The notes under the pieces were generated by a model, which made no database searches, was not told the origin of the DNA, and worked only from the letters and a program-made list of their open reading frames with translations. DNA of 21,214 nucleotides from Bordetella parapertussis. GTDB taxonomy: Bacteria; Pseudomonadota; Gammaproteobacteria; Burkholderiales; Burkholderiaceae_D. Every line of letters begins with the position of its first letter. The stretch's first letter is position 1. This document shows, piece after piece, positions 8,199 to 15,392 of this stretch. Made by a program: the position numbers and the translations under genes. The stretch is taken from NCBI GenBank assembly GCA_945883145.1, contig CAMCXB010000040.1, positions 1 through 21,214 on the forward strand, given 5' to 3'.

Positions 8199-8591
8199 TC
8201 AAGAATGTGAAGGTGGGGCGCGAGAAAGAATGACATGACCGGCATACACAGACGCCGCATCATGGGTGGTGATGTTTACAACAGAAGAAGTGAGATCACT
8301 GGGTGGGATATAGCGGGTGGCATCAAATTCAGCACCTGCACCCGTTGTACTACAAAAAACGCAATGATCAGTATGGGCTGAAGCATGTTGCGCAGGAAGT
8401 GAATGATTATCTTGTGCGACCCATTTACTACCTTGCGCACTACAAACCTCTACCCAACCTGCTGCACTTAATCCATTTTTCGCATTATGTTGCGCTGCAA
8501 AAGCAGGCAACACTGCCTGCAGCACGATGGCTACAAGCAGAAACTTGGCAATGCGTTGAAAAAATGGGAAGTGTGTTTTCACGGATATCAT
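8199..8591 (-). CDS. DUF2946 protein, possible copper-responsive leader ORF
   Basis: A 130-residue DUF2946 protein. It has an N-terminal hydrophobic signal or anchor (about residues 13-33, ending AFAA), a GWVEVCSAQG motif with Cys50, a His-rich spacer (His63, 69, 73, 76), the pair Cys77-V-F-Cys80, and the family-typical RAPP near the C-terminus. These are potential Cu(I) ligands. In Bordetella pertussis a DUF2946 ORF (CruR) upstream of a TonB receptor/chaperone operon controls it post-transcriptionally in response to copper; the position here is equivalent. The start is uncertain: the ATG at 8591 has no ribosome-binding site, and an in-frame GTG at 8582 is also possible. The 201-base gap to the next gene fits a regulated leader rather than simple operon spacing. 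Confidence 0.82.
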   Translation of the reverse strand: MISVKTHFPFFQRIAKFLLVAIVLQAVLPAFAAQHNAKNGLSAAGWVEVCSAQGSKWVAQDNHSLPAQHASAHTDHCVFCSTTGAGAEFDATRYIPPSDLTSSVVNITTHDAASVYAGHVILSRAPPSHS

Positions 8592-8595
8592 TATA
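8590..8595 (-). promoter_or_regulatory. Possible -10 box at the DUF2946 start
   Basis: A perfect TATAAT on the minus strand overlaps the ATG at 8591 and ends 7 bases before an in-frame GTG at 8582. If used, transcription would start at or next to that GTG. No convincing -35 hexamer is found 16-18 bases upstream, so this may be chance in AT-rich DNA. Confidence 0.28.
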
Positions 8596-9039
8596 TGTCA
8601 GCAAAAGTTTTCAAACTATCTGTCGATGTTTAGTTTACAGATGAAGGATTTTTCTTTGCTAAATCATCTGGCTAAAAATTAGTTTGGAATGCTGAGATTG
8701 GCAGGTTTTATTTGGAATTTATCGTGCATGGATAAGCAATTAACAAATACGAAGCGCGATGTTCAGTATGTGGTTATTAATATAGTAATTTATGGATTAA
8801 ATCTCACTTAATCCTCCGTTACTATTTAATAAATTGTTATGCTTAGCCTTATGTTAAATTTTGGAAATTTTAAACAAATGGCTAGGCTTAGCAAAATAAG
8901 ATTATCGAAAAATTAATTTATTCAAGTATTTTGATTGGAATTGGCTACTTAATTAGAGAAAATTTCAAACTTACATTTGCTGCATTGCGGAATAATCAAA
9001 TGTCCGGCACAATTCTGTTGTCTTGAATGAGAGGTCACA
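8592..9039. other. Gene-free AT-rich intergenic region between divergent genes
   Basis: This 448-base stretch separates the leftward copper cluster from rightward phaZ and must hold both promoters. I see no credible ORF, no tRNA and no recognisable riboswitch. It holds an imperfect long hairpin at 8840-8893 and the phaZ ribosome-binding site GAGAGG (9029-9034). An eight-codon ATG...TGA mini-ORF at 9000-9026 lacks a clear ribosome-binding site. No promoter with good -35 and -10 hexamers at correct spacing stands out. Confidence 0.7.
8840..8893. repeat. Imperfect long inverted repeat upstream of phaZ
   Basis: Outer arms TGCTTAGCC and GGCTTAGCA pair at 8 of 9 positions. Inside them, TTAAATTTT and AAATTTTAA pair at 8 of 9 positions around a GG turn. 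Unequal unpaired segments (5 and 11 bases) separate inner from outer stem. No T-tract follows, so it is not a plain terminator. Confidence 0.4.
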
Positions 9040-10275
9040 ATGCTCTATCAGTTGCACGAAATGAATCGTACGCTGCTAAGTCCCCTAATTCAGTGGGCTG
9101 AAGCTTCCTCTAAGTTATTTACTAGCCCTGTTTCTCTACTCGCTCACTCTCCTTTTTCCCAGCGTATCGCAGCCGGCTACGAGTTGATGTTCAGACTCGG
9201 CAAACAATATGAAAAGCCTGAGTTTGGCATCACGACCACTGAGGTAGATGGTATTACCGTCGACATCACCGAAGAAATCGTCATCAATAAACCATTTTGT
9301 AGCCTGCGTCACTTCCGTAAAGATTTATCCGGAACCACGCTCTCTAAAGTGAAGCATCCTAAGGTGCTCTTAGTAGCACCGCTCTCAGGTCATCATGCAA
9401 CGCTGTTGCGCGATACCGTTCGTGGTCTGTTACCGAATCACGATGTTTACATCACTGATTGGACTGATGCACGTATGGTGCCCTTAGATAAAGGCGCTTT
9501 CCATCTGCATGACTATATTTATTATGTGCAGGATTTCATACGCCATTTAAGTCCAGACCTGCATGTGATTTCTGTCTGCCAGCCTACCGTTCCTGTGCTT
9601 GCAGCGATTTCGCTGATGGCTAGTGCCGGCGAAAAGACTATGCCTAAAACCATGGTGATGATGGGTGGTCCTATTGATCCACGCAAATCACCTACACAAG
9701 TTAATGATTTAGCGACTGATAAACCTTTCTCATGGTTTGAAAACACTGTGATTTATAGCGTGCCTTCTAATCATCCTGGCGTTGGTCGTAAGGTTTATCC
9801 AGGTTTTCTGCAGCATGCAGGTTTTGTAGCGATGAATCCACGTCGTCATGCTGAAAGTCATTGGGAGTTTTATCTGCACTTACGTCGTGGTGACAATGAG
9901 TCCGCAGAAGAGCATCGTAAGTTTTATGATGAATACAATGCAGTTTTAGATATGCCTGCTGAGTATTACTTAGAAACGATACAAACTGTGTTCCAAGATT
10001 TCCGTTTACCTACTGGCACATGGGAAGTTGAAGGCAAACTCGTGCGTCCACAAGACATTACCAATGTCGCCTTATTTACTATTGAAGGCGAACTCGATGA
10101 TATCTCTGGTTCTGGTCAAACACGTGCAGCACATGAACTGTGCAAACATATTCCTAAAGAGATGAAACACCATTACACCGCACCACAATGTGGGCACTAT
10201 GGCATTTTCTCAGGCAGACGTTGGCGCGAAATGATAGTCCCACAGATAACTGAATTTATCCGTAGCCACGGCTAA
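9040..10275 (+). CDS. phaZ: Intracellular poly(3-hydroxybutyrate) depolymerase
   Basis: A 411-residue cytoplasmic enzyme that hydrolyses stored PHB granules, releasing 3-hydroxybutyrate units during carbon starvation. It matches the PhaZ1 type of Cupriavidus along its length: the same MLYQLHE start, the LSGHHATLLRDTVR block, and the alpha/beta-hydrolase nucleophile in SVCQPTVPVLAAISL. The nucleophile is cysteine (Cys180) instead of serine, as in that family. The other triad members are an Asp in EGELDD (353 or 354) and His386 in CGHYGIFSGRRWRE. No signal peptide, consistent with action on internal granules. GAGAGG lies 5 bases before the ATG. It is a single-gene unit: gene-free DNA upstream and a strong terminator 28 bases after the stop codon. 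No phaC or phasin gene is in the window, but the gene implies the organism makes PHB. Confidence 0.96.
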   Translation: MLYQLHEMNRTLLSPLIQWAEASSKLFTSPVSLLAHSPFSQRIAAGYELMFRLGKQYEKPEFGITTTEVDGITVDITEEIVINKPFCSLRHFRKDLSGTTLSKVKHPKVLLVAPLSGHHATLLRDTVRGLLPNHDVYITDWTDARMVPLDKGAFHLHDYIYYVQDFIRHLSPDLHVISVCQPTVPVLAAISLMASAGEKTMPKTMVMMGGPIDPRKSPTQVNDLATDKPFSWFENTVIYSVPSNHPGVGRKVYPGFLQHAGFVAMNPRRHAESHWEFYLHLRRGDNESAEEHRKFYDEYNAVLDMPAEYYLETIQTVFQDFRLPTGTWEVEGKLVRPQDITNVALFTIEGELDDISGSGQTRAAHELCKHIPKEMKHHYTAPQCGHYGIFSGRRWREMIVPQITEFIRSHG

Positions 10276-10302
10276 GCATCGTTAACTCAAATATTGGTTT
10301 GT

Positions 10303-10330
10303 AGGCCGCTTCGATTGAAGCGGCCTTTTT
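10303..10330 (+). terminator. Rho-independent terminator after phaZ
   Basis: A perfect 10-bp GC-rich stem (AGGCCGCTTC / GAAGCGGCCT) with a GATT loop runs directly into TTTTT. This is a textbook intrinsic terminator. Confidence 0.93.
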
Positions 10331-10345
10331 CTTGAACGACAGCAT

Positions 10346-10373
10346 TTGATGACTTGCACAAATGTCGGATAAT
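10346..10373 (+). promoter_or_regulatory. Candidate promoter for rnfB-nth-DUF1841
   Basis: TTGATG (10346-10351), a 16-base spacer and GATAAT (10368-10373) resemble a sigma70 promoter, matching 4/6 and 5/6 of consensus. It lies between the phaZ terminator and rnfB. Transcription would begin about base 10380, almost at the rnfB ATG (10382), leaving little or no leader. Confidence 0.4.
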
Positions 10374-10381
10374 GGCGAACT

Positions 10382-11098
10382 ATGTCTGAATCATCCTCCA
10401 TCCACAAAGCGCCGTCGCTTGCAGATCAAATTGAAGATCTGCTGCCGCAAACCCAGTGCACGAAATGTGGCTATCCGGCTTGCCGCCCCTATGCGGAAGC
10501 GATTGCTGAGGGCACTGCAAGCTATAACCAATGTCCTCCCGGTGGTTTGGAAGGTGTAAAACGTTTAGCGACGCTGTTAGGCAAACCGGTTATTCCACTT
10601 AATCCCGTTCACGGCATTGAACGCGCACGTCCTGTTGCGGTAATTGATGAAAGTGCCTGCATAGGTTGCACGCTTTGTATACAAGCCTGTCCTGTGGATG
10701 CCATCGTCGGTGCTGCGAAACAAATGCACACGGTTATTACCGCTCTTTGTACTGGTTGTGATTTATGTGTACCACCTTGTCCTGTTGATTGCATTGCCAT
10801 GTTGCCAGTAACTGCGGATAAAACTGCTTGGGCAGCATGGTCACAAGAGCAAGCAGATGCAGCTCGCGCAAGATATGACAGTCGCACCCTCAGACTACAA
10901 CGAGAAAAAACAGAGAATGATGCACGCTTAGCTGCTAAAGCTGCTGCAAAACTCAAAGAACTTGAGAATGAATCTGCTTTGTCAGATGAAGAAAAAACAG
11001 AAAAAGAACGCAAGCGCGCCATTATTCAAGCAGCGATAGAACGGGCTCGTTTACAAAAAGAACAGGCCGCGAATAAGCCGCCTGAGTCCACATCATGA
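10382..11098 (+). CDS. rnfB: RnfB-type iron-sulfur electron transfer protein, soluble form
   Basis: A 238-residue ferredoxin-like subunit related to RnfB/RsxB. An N-terminal four-cysteine domain (Cys26, 29, 34, 51; QCTKCGYPACRPYAEAI) is followed by two 4Fe-4S ferredoxin motifs (Cys93, 96, 99, 103 and Cys123, 126, 129, 133). From about 155 there is an Ala/Lys/Glu/Arg-rich tail likely to form a coiled coil. The N-terminal membrane helix of E. coli RsxB is absent. An in-frame TAA at 10370 and the ATG at 10382 exclude a longer start, so its absence is real. No rnfA, C, D, G or E gene is nearby. The stop overlaps the nth start by 4 bases (ATGA), giving translational coupling. Short RnfB next to nth is a common betaproteobacterial arrangement. 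Its partner is unknown; supplying electrons or iron-sulfur help to Nth is speculation. Confidence 0.9.
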   Translation: MSESSSIHKAPSLADQIEDLLPQTQCTKCGYPACRPYAEAIAEGTASYNQCPPGGLEGVKRLATLLGKPVIPLNPVHGIERARPVAVIDESACIGCTLCIQACPVDAIVGAAKQMHTVITALCTGCDLCVPPCPVDCIAMLPVTADKTAWAAWSQEQADAARARYDSRTLRLQREKTENDARLAAKAAAKLKELENESALSDEEKTEKERKRAIIQAAIERARLQKEQAANKPPESTS

Positions 11099-11745
11099 AT
11101 CTTGAAAAACGCAGCGCGATTTTTGCGCGCTTAAAACAAGCGAATCCTCATCCCACGACTGAACTTGAATACACCTCGCCATTTGAATTACTGATTGCCG
11201 TGATTTTATCGGCACAAGCTACAGATATATCGGTGAATAAAGCTACACGTAAGTTATTTGCAGTTGCCTCTACACCGCAAGCGATAGCTGCATTAGAAGT
11301 AGAAGGTTTAATTCCTTATATACAAACCATAGGCCTCTACCGCAATAAAGCAAAAAATGTGATTGAGACTTGTCGCATTTTATGTGAACAGCATGCAGGT
11401 GTTGTACCGCGCGAACGAGAAGCTTTACAAGCTCTACCTGGTGTAGGACGTAAGACTGCAAATGTCGTTCTCAATACAGCATTTGGTATTGCAGCGATGG
11501 CTGTTGATACGCATATTTTTAGAGTCTCGAATCGTACTGGTATTGCTCCCGGTAAGAATGTAGATATCGTTGAAAAAAAATTAATGAAATTTATTCCTGA
11601 TGAATACATCATGGATGCGCATCACTGGTTGATCTTACATGGTCGTTACACATGCATCGCGCGTAAACCACAATGTTGGAATTGTGTGATTGCTGATTTT
11701 TGTGAATTTAAATCTAAGACTGCTCAGCCTGAACATGGCGTATAA
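11095..11745 (+). CDS. nth: Endonuclease III (DNA glycosylase/AP lyase)
   Basis: A 216-residue base-excision repair enzyme that removes oxidised pyrimidines and cleaves at the abasic site. The helix-hairpin-helix LPGVGRKTANVVL contains catalytic Lys120, and Asp138 is in VDTHIFRV. The 4Fe-4S cluster ligands Cys187, 194, 197 and 203 have the exact C-x6-C-x2-C-x5-C spacing. All these residue numbers equal those of the E. coli enzyme. Its ATG overlaps the rnfB stop by 4 bases. The DUF1841 gene follows 23 bases downstream. Confidence 0.97.
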   Translation: MNLEKRSAIFARLKQANPHPTTELEYTSPFELLIAVILSAQATDISVNKATRKLFAVASTPQAIAALEVEGLIPYIQTIGLYRNKAKNVIETCRILCEQHAGVVPREREALQALPGVGRKTANVVLNTAFGIAAMAVDTHIFRVSNRTGIAPGKNVDIVEKKLMKFIPDEYIMDAHHWLILHGRYTCIARKPQCWNCVIADFCEFKSKTAQPEHGV

Positions 11746-11768
11746 CAGTGACTAAGAAAAAATAATCT

Positions 11769-12188
11769 ATGTTTAATCCTACTAAAGAAGAAGTAAGACA
11801 TTTTTTTTGTGAGGTATGGCGTAAGACACAAGTCGATGCTGTACTCACACCACTAGAAGCGATTGCGCGTGATTGGATGTTGCAGCATACCGAGTATGCA
11901 AATGATTTTAATATCAATGAAGCTGTAACAGCAGACTATTCTATAGATGCAGGAAAATCGAATCCCTTCTTACATCTGTCTATGCATTTATCGATTGCAG
12001 AACAAATCTCGATTGATCAACCTGCTGGTATACGGGATGCCTTTCAAGCACTCGCCACACGTTGTGGTTCTGAACATGATGCGCATCATGAAATCATGGA
12101 GTGCTTGGGACAAATGCTATGGACCGCACAGCGCTCTGGACTACCACCAGATGGCGAAACTTATTTAGAATGTATACGTCAGCGCTAA
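11769..12188 (+). CDS. DUF1841 family protein
   Basis: A 139-residue cytoplasmic protein that matches DUF1841 across its length: the start MFNPTKEEVRHFF, the block NPFLHLSMHLSIAEQISIDQPAGIR (about 65-89), and the end HEIMECLGQMLWTAQRSGLPPDGETYLECIR. The His/Glu spacing within the HLSMHLSIAEQ segment could suggest metal binding, but no function is established that I know of. It follows nth by 23 bases and closes the rnfB-nth unit before a strong terminator. This neighbourhood recurs in betaproteobacteria as I recall, so a functional link to redox or DNA repair is possible but unproven. Confidence 0.88.
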   Translation: MFNPTKEEVRHFFCEVWRKTQVDAVLTPLEAIARDWMLQHTEYANDFNINEAVTADYSIDAGKSNPFLHLSMHLSIAEQISIDQPAGIRDAFQALATRCGSEHDAHHEIMECLGQMLWTAQRSGLPPDGETYLECIRQR

Positions 12189-12206
12189 GATCAACTTTGT
12201 GCAGAC

Positions 12207-12246
12207 GAAAAAAAAGCCAGAACAAATGTTCTGGCTTTTCTTTTTT
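12207..12246. terminator. Bidirectional terminator between DUF1841 and cytochrome genes
   Basis: GCCAGAA and TTCTGGC form the core of a perfect stem around CAAATG, flanked by an A-run on the left and TTTTCTTTTTT on the right. Each strand therefore shows hairpin plus T-run, serving both convergent units. Confidence 0.92.
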
Positions 12247-12256
12247 GAATTACAGC

Positions 12257-12607
12257 TTACTTACGATTAACGAGTGATCCTGGCAAGCTAGATAGATAAG
12301 CAGCGATATCACGTATCTCTGTTTTGCTTAGTGGCTTAGCCATACCAGCCATGATCGCATTGCCACGACCATTAGCACCGGCTGCACCGCGCTGATAAGC
12401 AATCAAAGAATGCTCTAAGAAATCTGCATACTGACCAGCTAACTTAGGATAGCTAGGATCAACTGGAGAATTGTAGTCAGCGCCATGGCATGAAGCGCAG
12501 TTATATTTTTGTGCTGCAGCTTTACCTGCTTCGATATTTGCAGCAGATGCTTCTGTGAAGCTAATTACTGTAGCGATTGTCGCCAACAAAACTAAGATCT
12601 TTTTCAT
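12257..12607 (-). CDS. Small periplasmic cytochrome c (class I)
   Basis: A 116-residue monohaem cytochrome. A signal peptide (MKKILVLLATIATVISF..EASA) leads to the haem-binding CASCH at 37-41. The distal ligand is probably Met86 or Met89 in the IMAGMAKPLS stretch. The C-terminal helix EIRDIAAYLSSLPG is characteristic of the c4/c553-like group. It would carry electrons in the periplasm towards a terminal oxidase. It is the second gene of a pair: the upstream cytochrome's stop codon is followed at once by AGGGA and this ATG, only 12 bases between genes. The two are paralogues of similar size, so they may act as a pair resembling the two halves of di-haem c4; that is inference. Confidence 0.92.
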   Translation of the reverse strand: MKKILVLLATIATVISFTEASAANIEAGKAAAQKYNCASCHGADYNSPVDPSYPKLAGQYADFLEHSLIAYQRGAAGANGRGNAIMAGMAKPLSKTEIRDIAAYLSSLPGSLVNRK

Positions 12608-12619
12608 GTTGGTTTTCCC

Positions 12620-12940
12620 TTATTTCTTTTGAGCGTAATAAGCGGCGATGTCCGCAATATCTTGATCAGACAAACCTGCTGCAATACCACGCATAGTGGG
12701 ATGATTACGATCGCCTTTTTTATAGGCAGCTAATGCTGACGCTATATATTTTTCAGACTGACCACCTATCATAGGTACGCGATATACCTCAGGAAAAGAC
12801 GCCTTATAACCAGGGATGCCGTGGCAGCCTACACACATGGCAACCTTGTTTTCTGCAGCTTTAGCGTTAGCCACGATGTCCGCAGCTACGGACATTTGGG
12901 CAACGCCCGCCAATGCGAGGAGTGCTAAAAGTTTTTTCAT
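12620..12940 (-). CDS. Small periplasmic cytochrome c (class I), first of a pair
   Basis: A 106-residue monohaem cytochrome with signal peptide MKKLLALLALAGVAQMSVAA, haem motif CVGCH at 36-40, and likely distal ligand Met83 (HPTMRG). The IPGYKASFPEVYRVPMIGGQS segment and the terminal helix DQDIADIAAYYAQ fit the c4/c553-like group. It transcribes leftward into the second cytochrome and diverges from the moxR gene, with 282 bases between the start codons for both promoters. A GGA lies a few bases before the ATG. The redox partner cannot be told from sequence. Confidence 0.92.
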   Translation of the reverse strand: MKKLLALLALAGVAQMSVAADIVANAKAAENKVAMCVGCHGIPGYKASFPEVYRVPMIGGQSEKYIASALAAYKKGDRNHPTMRGIAAGLSDQDIADIAAYYAQKK

Positions 12941-13180
12941 GATGTTCCAGGGAAGTTAAACCAAAACTGGTGCTGCGGAATTACTTAAAAAGCAATGCAA
13001 AGCAAAAATACCGTTGCTCAGCCGCACAAAAACCGCACAATTCTAACCTAATTGGCAAGCTCAGTCTATTTTGCAGACATCTAAACAAGCTGACTTAATA
13101 GTCGCGATATCAATAAGCTAAGTTTCTATTCAAGAGCAGGGTTTTTCTATCCGCTAAACAGAACGTCAGGCACTGTCGTT

Positions 13181-13186
13181 TATACT
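13181..13186 (+). promoter_or_regulatory. Possible -10 box upstream of moxR
   Basis: TATACT (5/6 to consensus) stands 36 bases before the moxR ATG. It is the best promoter-like element in the divergent region, but no TTGACA-like hexamer is found at suitable spacing. Confidence 0.25.
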
Positions 13187-13222
13187 CCGAAGTATTTTTC
13201 CCCCTACTAGCGATCTCACATC

Positions 13223-14077
13223 ATGTCATCCACAGCAAAATTTGAAGGCTCAGACAGCTACGTTGCCACCCATGATTTAAAACTGGCTGTGAATGCAGCG
13301 TTAACTTTGCAACGCCCACTCTTAATTAAAGGCGAACCAGGTACAGGCAAAACCATGTTGGCGGAAGAAGTCGCTCGTGGACTAGGCATGCCCTTATTGC
13401 AATGGCATATTAAGTCCACCACCAAAGCGCAACAGGGTTTATATGAATATGACGCTGTGTCGCGCTTACGTGATTCGCAGTTGGGTGACGAGCGCGTTAA
13501 AAACATCGATAACTATATTGTGCGTGGTGTGTTGTGGCAGGCTTTCACTGCAGAAGAACCTGTCGTATTGTTGATTGATGAAATCGACAAAGCCGATATT
13601 GAATTCCCCAATGATTTATTGCGTGAACTCGATCGCATGGAATTCTATGTCTATGAAACACGTGAGATGGTAAAGGCAGTACATAGACCACTCGTGATCA
13701 TTACCTCGAATAATGAAAAAGAATTACCCGATGCTTTTCTGCGTCGCTGCTTTTTCCATTACATTAAATTCCCCGATAAAGAAACCATGCAACAAATCGT
13801 GGATGTGCATTTCCCTAAACTCAAACAAGATTTACTCGCACAAGCACTGAATGTATTTTTTGAAGTACGTGATGTACCGGGCTTAAAGAAAAAACCCTCC
13901 ACATCGGAATTACTCGATTGGCTCAAGCTCTTACTCGCCGAAGACATTCCTGCAGAAGCATTGCGTAGCGCTGATCAGAAAAGTATTGTGCCGCCCTTGC
14001 ATGGCGCCTTACTCAAGAATGAACAAGATGTGCATCTGTTCGAACGCTTGATCTTCATGTCACGCAATAATCGTTAA
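13223..14077 (+). CDS. MoxR-family AAA+ ATPase
   Basis: A 284-residue chaperone-like ATPase. It contains Walker A GEPGTGKT (37-44), Walker B VVLLIDE (114-120), sensor-1 in TSNNEK (162-166) and arginine-finger candidates Arg174/Arg175 in FLRRCFFHY. MoxR proteins remodel or activate enzyme complexes together with a von Willebrand factor A protein. The partner gene follows after 23 bases, so the two form one unit. Relatives such as CoxD and CbbQ mature CO dehydrogenase and Rubisco, but neither target is encoded here. The only close neighbours are the divergent cytochromes c. The ATG at 13223 gives the standard N-terminus; no strong ribosome-binding site is visible. Confidence 0.93.
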   Translation: MSSTAKFEGSDSYVATHDLKLAVNAALTLQRPLLIKGEPGTGKTMLAEEVARGLGMPLLQWHIKSTTKAQQGLYEYDAVSRLRDSQLGDERVKNIDNYIVRGVLWQAFTAEEPVVLLIDEIDKADIEFPNDLLRELDRMEFYVYETREMVKAVHRPLVIITSNNEKELPDAFLRRCFFHYIKFPDKETMQQIVDVHFPKLKQDLLAQALNVFFEVRDVPGLKKKPSTSELLDWLKLLLAEDIPAEALRSADQKSIVPPLHGALLKNEQDVHLFERLIFMSRNNR

Positions 14078-14100
14078 TTGCTTGTAGATACTAACCATCT

Positions 14101-15270
14101 ATGTTGATCGATTTCTTTTTCACGCTAAAAGAAGCCAAACTTCCTGTCTCGATTAAGGAATTTTTGGTGCTGCTTGAGGCTATGCAAAAAAATGTGATCA
14201 GCAATTCATTAGATGAATTTTATTTTTTGGCGCGCACGACCTTAGTCAAAGATGAAGCGCACTACGATAAATTTGATCAAGCCTTTGGCATGTATTTTCA
14301 TGGCATAGAAACTTTATTTGAAAAAATTGATGAGATCCCACTCGACTGGTTGATGAAACGCATGCAGCGCGAACTCACACCAGAACAGCAAGCCGCTTTA
14401 GAAAAATTCGGCTATGACAAATTAATGGATAGACTCAAAGAACTACTGAAAGAACAAAAAGAGCGGCATGAAGGTGGCAATAAATGGATAGGCACAGGTG
14501 GCACTTCACCCTTTGGCAACGGCGGTCAAAATCCTGAAGGCATACGTATAGGTGGTGAAGGTGGTAACCGCACTGCAGTTAAAGTCTGGGAGCAACGTGC
14601 TTTCCGTGATTACGATAGTGAACGCGAACTCGGAACACGTAATATTAAAGTGGCTTTACGTCGTTTGCGTCGCTTTGCGCGTGAAGGTGCGCAAGACGAA
14701 TTAGCACTGGACGACACCATACGCGCCACTGCGAATAATGCGGGTTGGTTAGATCTGCGCATGCAAGCCGAGCGGAAAAATAAAGTCAAAATCCTGATGT
14801 TGATGGATGTGGGCGGTACTATGGATGACCACATCGCTCGCGCAGAAGAACTTTTTTCAGCTGCGAAATCCGAATTCAAAAACATGGAGTTTTTCTATTT
14901 CCATAACTGTGTGTATGAAACCTTATGGAAAAATAATCGTCGTCGTCATGCTGAACGCTTCTCTACTTGGGATGTCATACGCAAATACCCTCCCGATACC
15001 AAACTCATTTTCGTTGGCGATGCCACGATGAGTCCTTATGAGGTTTTACAACCTGGCGGCTCCGTTGAATATAACAATGAAGAAGCCGGTGCGGTCTGGC
15101 TACAGCGTTTTACTAGTACCTTCCCTAAATTTATCTGGCTTAATCCAGAACCGGAAAGTCTTTGGCAATACCGGCAGTCCATCGCCATTATTCGTCAATT
15201 AATGAGTAACCGCATGTTCCCTGTCACCATAGAAGGTTTAGAGCGCGGCATGACGATGCTGAGTAAATAA
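14101..15270 (+). CDS. CoxE-like VWA domain protein, partner of MoxR
   Basis: A 389-residue cytoplasmic protein of the VWA-containing CoxE-like group. The N-terminal part (1-120) is helical, starting MLIDFFFTLKEAKLPVSIKE. A Gly-rich linker spans about 125-156. The VWA fold follows from about 228. The metal site loop reads D236-V-G-G-T instead of the classical D-x-S-x-S. I recall glycine at the first serine position as usual for this branch, so metal binding may be altered rather than lost. Asp307 in FVGDATMSPYE is the likely later MIDAS residue. It sits 23 bases after moxR, and the pair is expected to act as ATPase plus target adaptor. The complex they mature is unknown. Confidence 0.9.
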   Translation: MLIDFFFTLKEAKLPVSIKEFLVLLEAMQKNVISNSLDEFYFLARTTLVKDEAHYDKFDQAFGMYFHGIETLFEKIDEIPLDWLMKRMQRELTPEQQAALEKFGYDKLMDRLKELLKEQKERHEGGNKWIGTGGTSPFGNGGQNPEGIRIGGEGGNRTAVKVWEQRAFRDYDSERELGTRNIKVALRRLRRFAREGAQDELALDDTIRATANNAGWLDLRMQAERKNKVKILMLMDVGGTMDDHIARAEELFSAAKSEFKNMEFFYFHNCVYETLWKNNRRRHAERFSTWDVIRKYPPDTKLIFVGDATMSPYEVLQPGGSVEYNNEEAGAVWLQRFTSTFPKFIWLNPEPESLWQYRQSIAIIRQLMSNRMFPVTIEGLERGMTMLSK

Positions 15271-15329
15271 AGGTGTCATCACCAAGCAAATCCCCTATTA
15301 GTAAGAATTTTTATTAGAATTCAGAAAAT

Positions 15330-15347
15330 TTTGTCTGGTTAGACAAA
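15330..15347. repeat. Short inverted repeat upstream of parE
   Basis: TTTGTCT and AGACAAA form a perfect 7-bp stem with a GGTT loop, 46 bases before the parE ATG. A T-rich tract begins about 10 bases later. It could be a weak terminator for the VWA gene or a parE leader element. Confidence 0.35.
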
Positions 15348-15392
15348 TCTCTTATCCGTTTTAATTTTTTTATCGGCGACTCACTAAACAGC

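Noticed and set aside
8303..8644. 113-codon plus-strand ORF opposite the DUF2946 gene
   Set aside because: It is antisense to a clear family member, has no recognisable motif, and lacks a ribosome-binding site.
9000..9026. Eight-codon mini-ORF just before phaZ
   Set aside because: No clear ribosome-binding site and nothing to distinguish it from chance; not enough to call a leader peptide.
9040..10275. PHA synthase (PhaC) for the cysteine-nucleophile hydrolase
   Set aside because: PhaC has a G-x-C-x-G lipase-like box and is longer; SVCQPT and the full-length match are those of PhaZ depolymerase.
10609..11022. 137-codon minus-strand ORF inside rnfB
   Set aside because: Ser/Ala-rich complement of the charged rnfB tail; the plus-strand cysteine motifs settle the frame.
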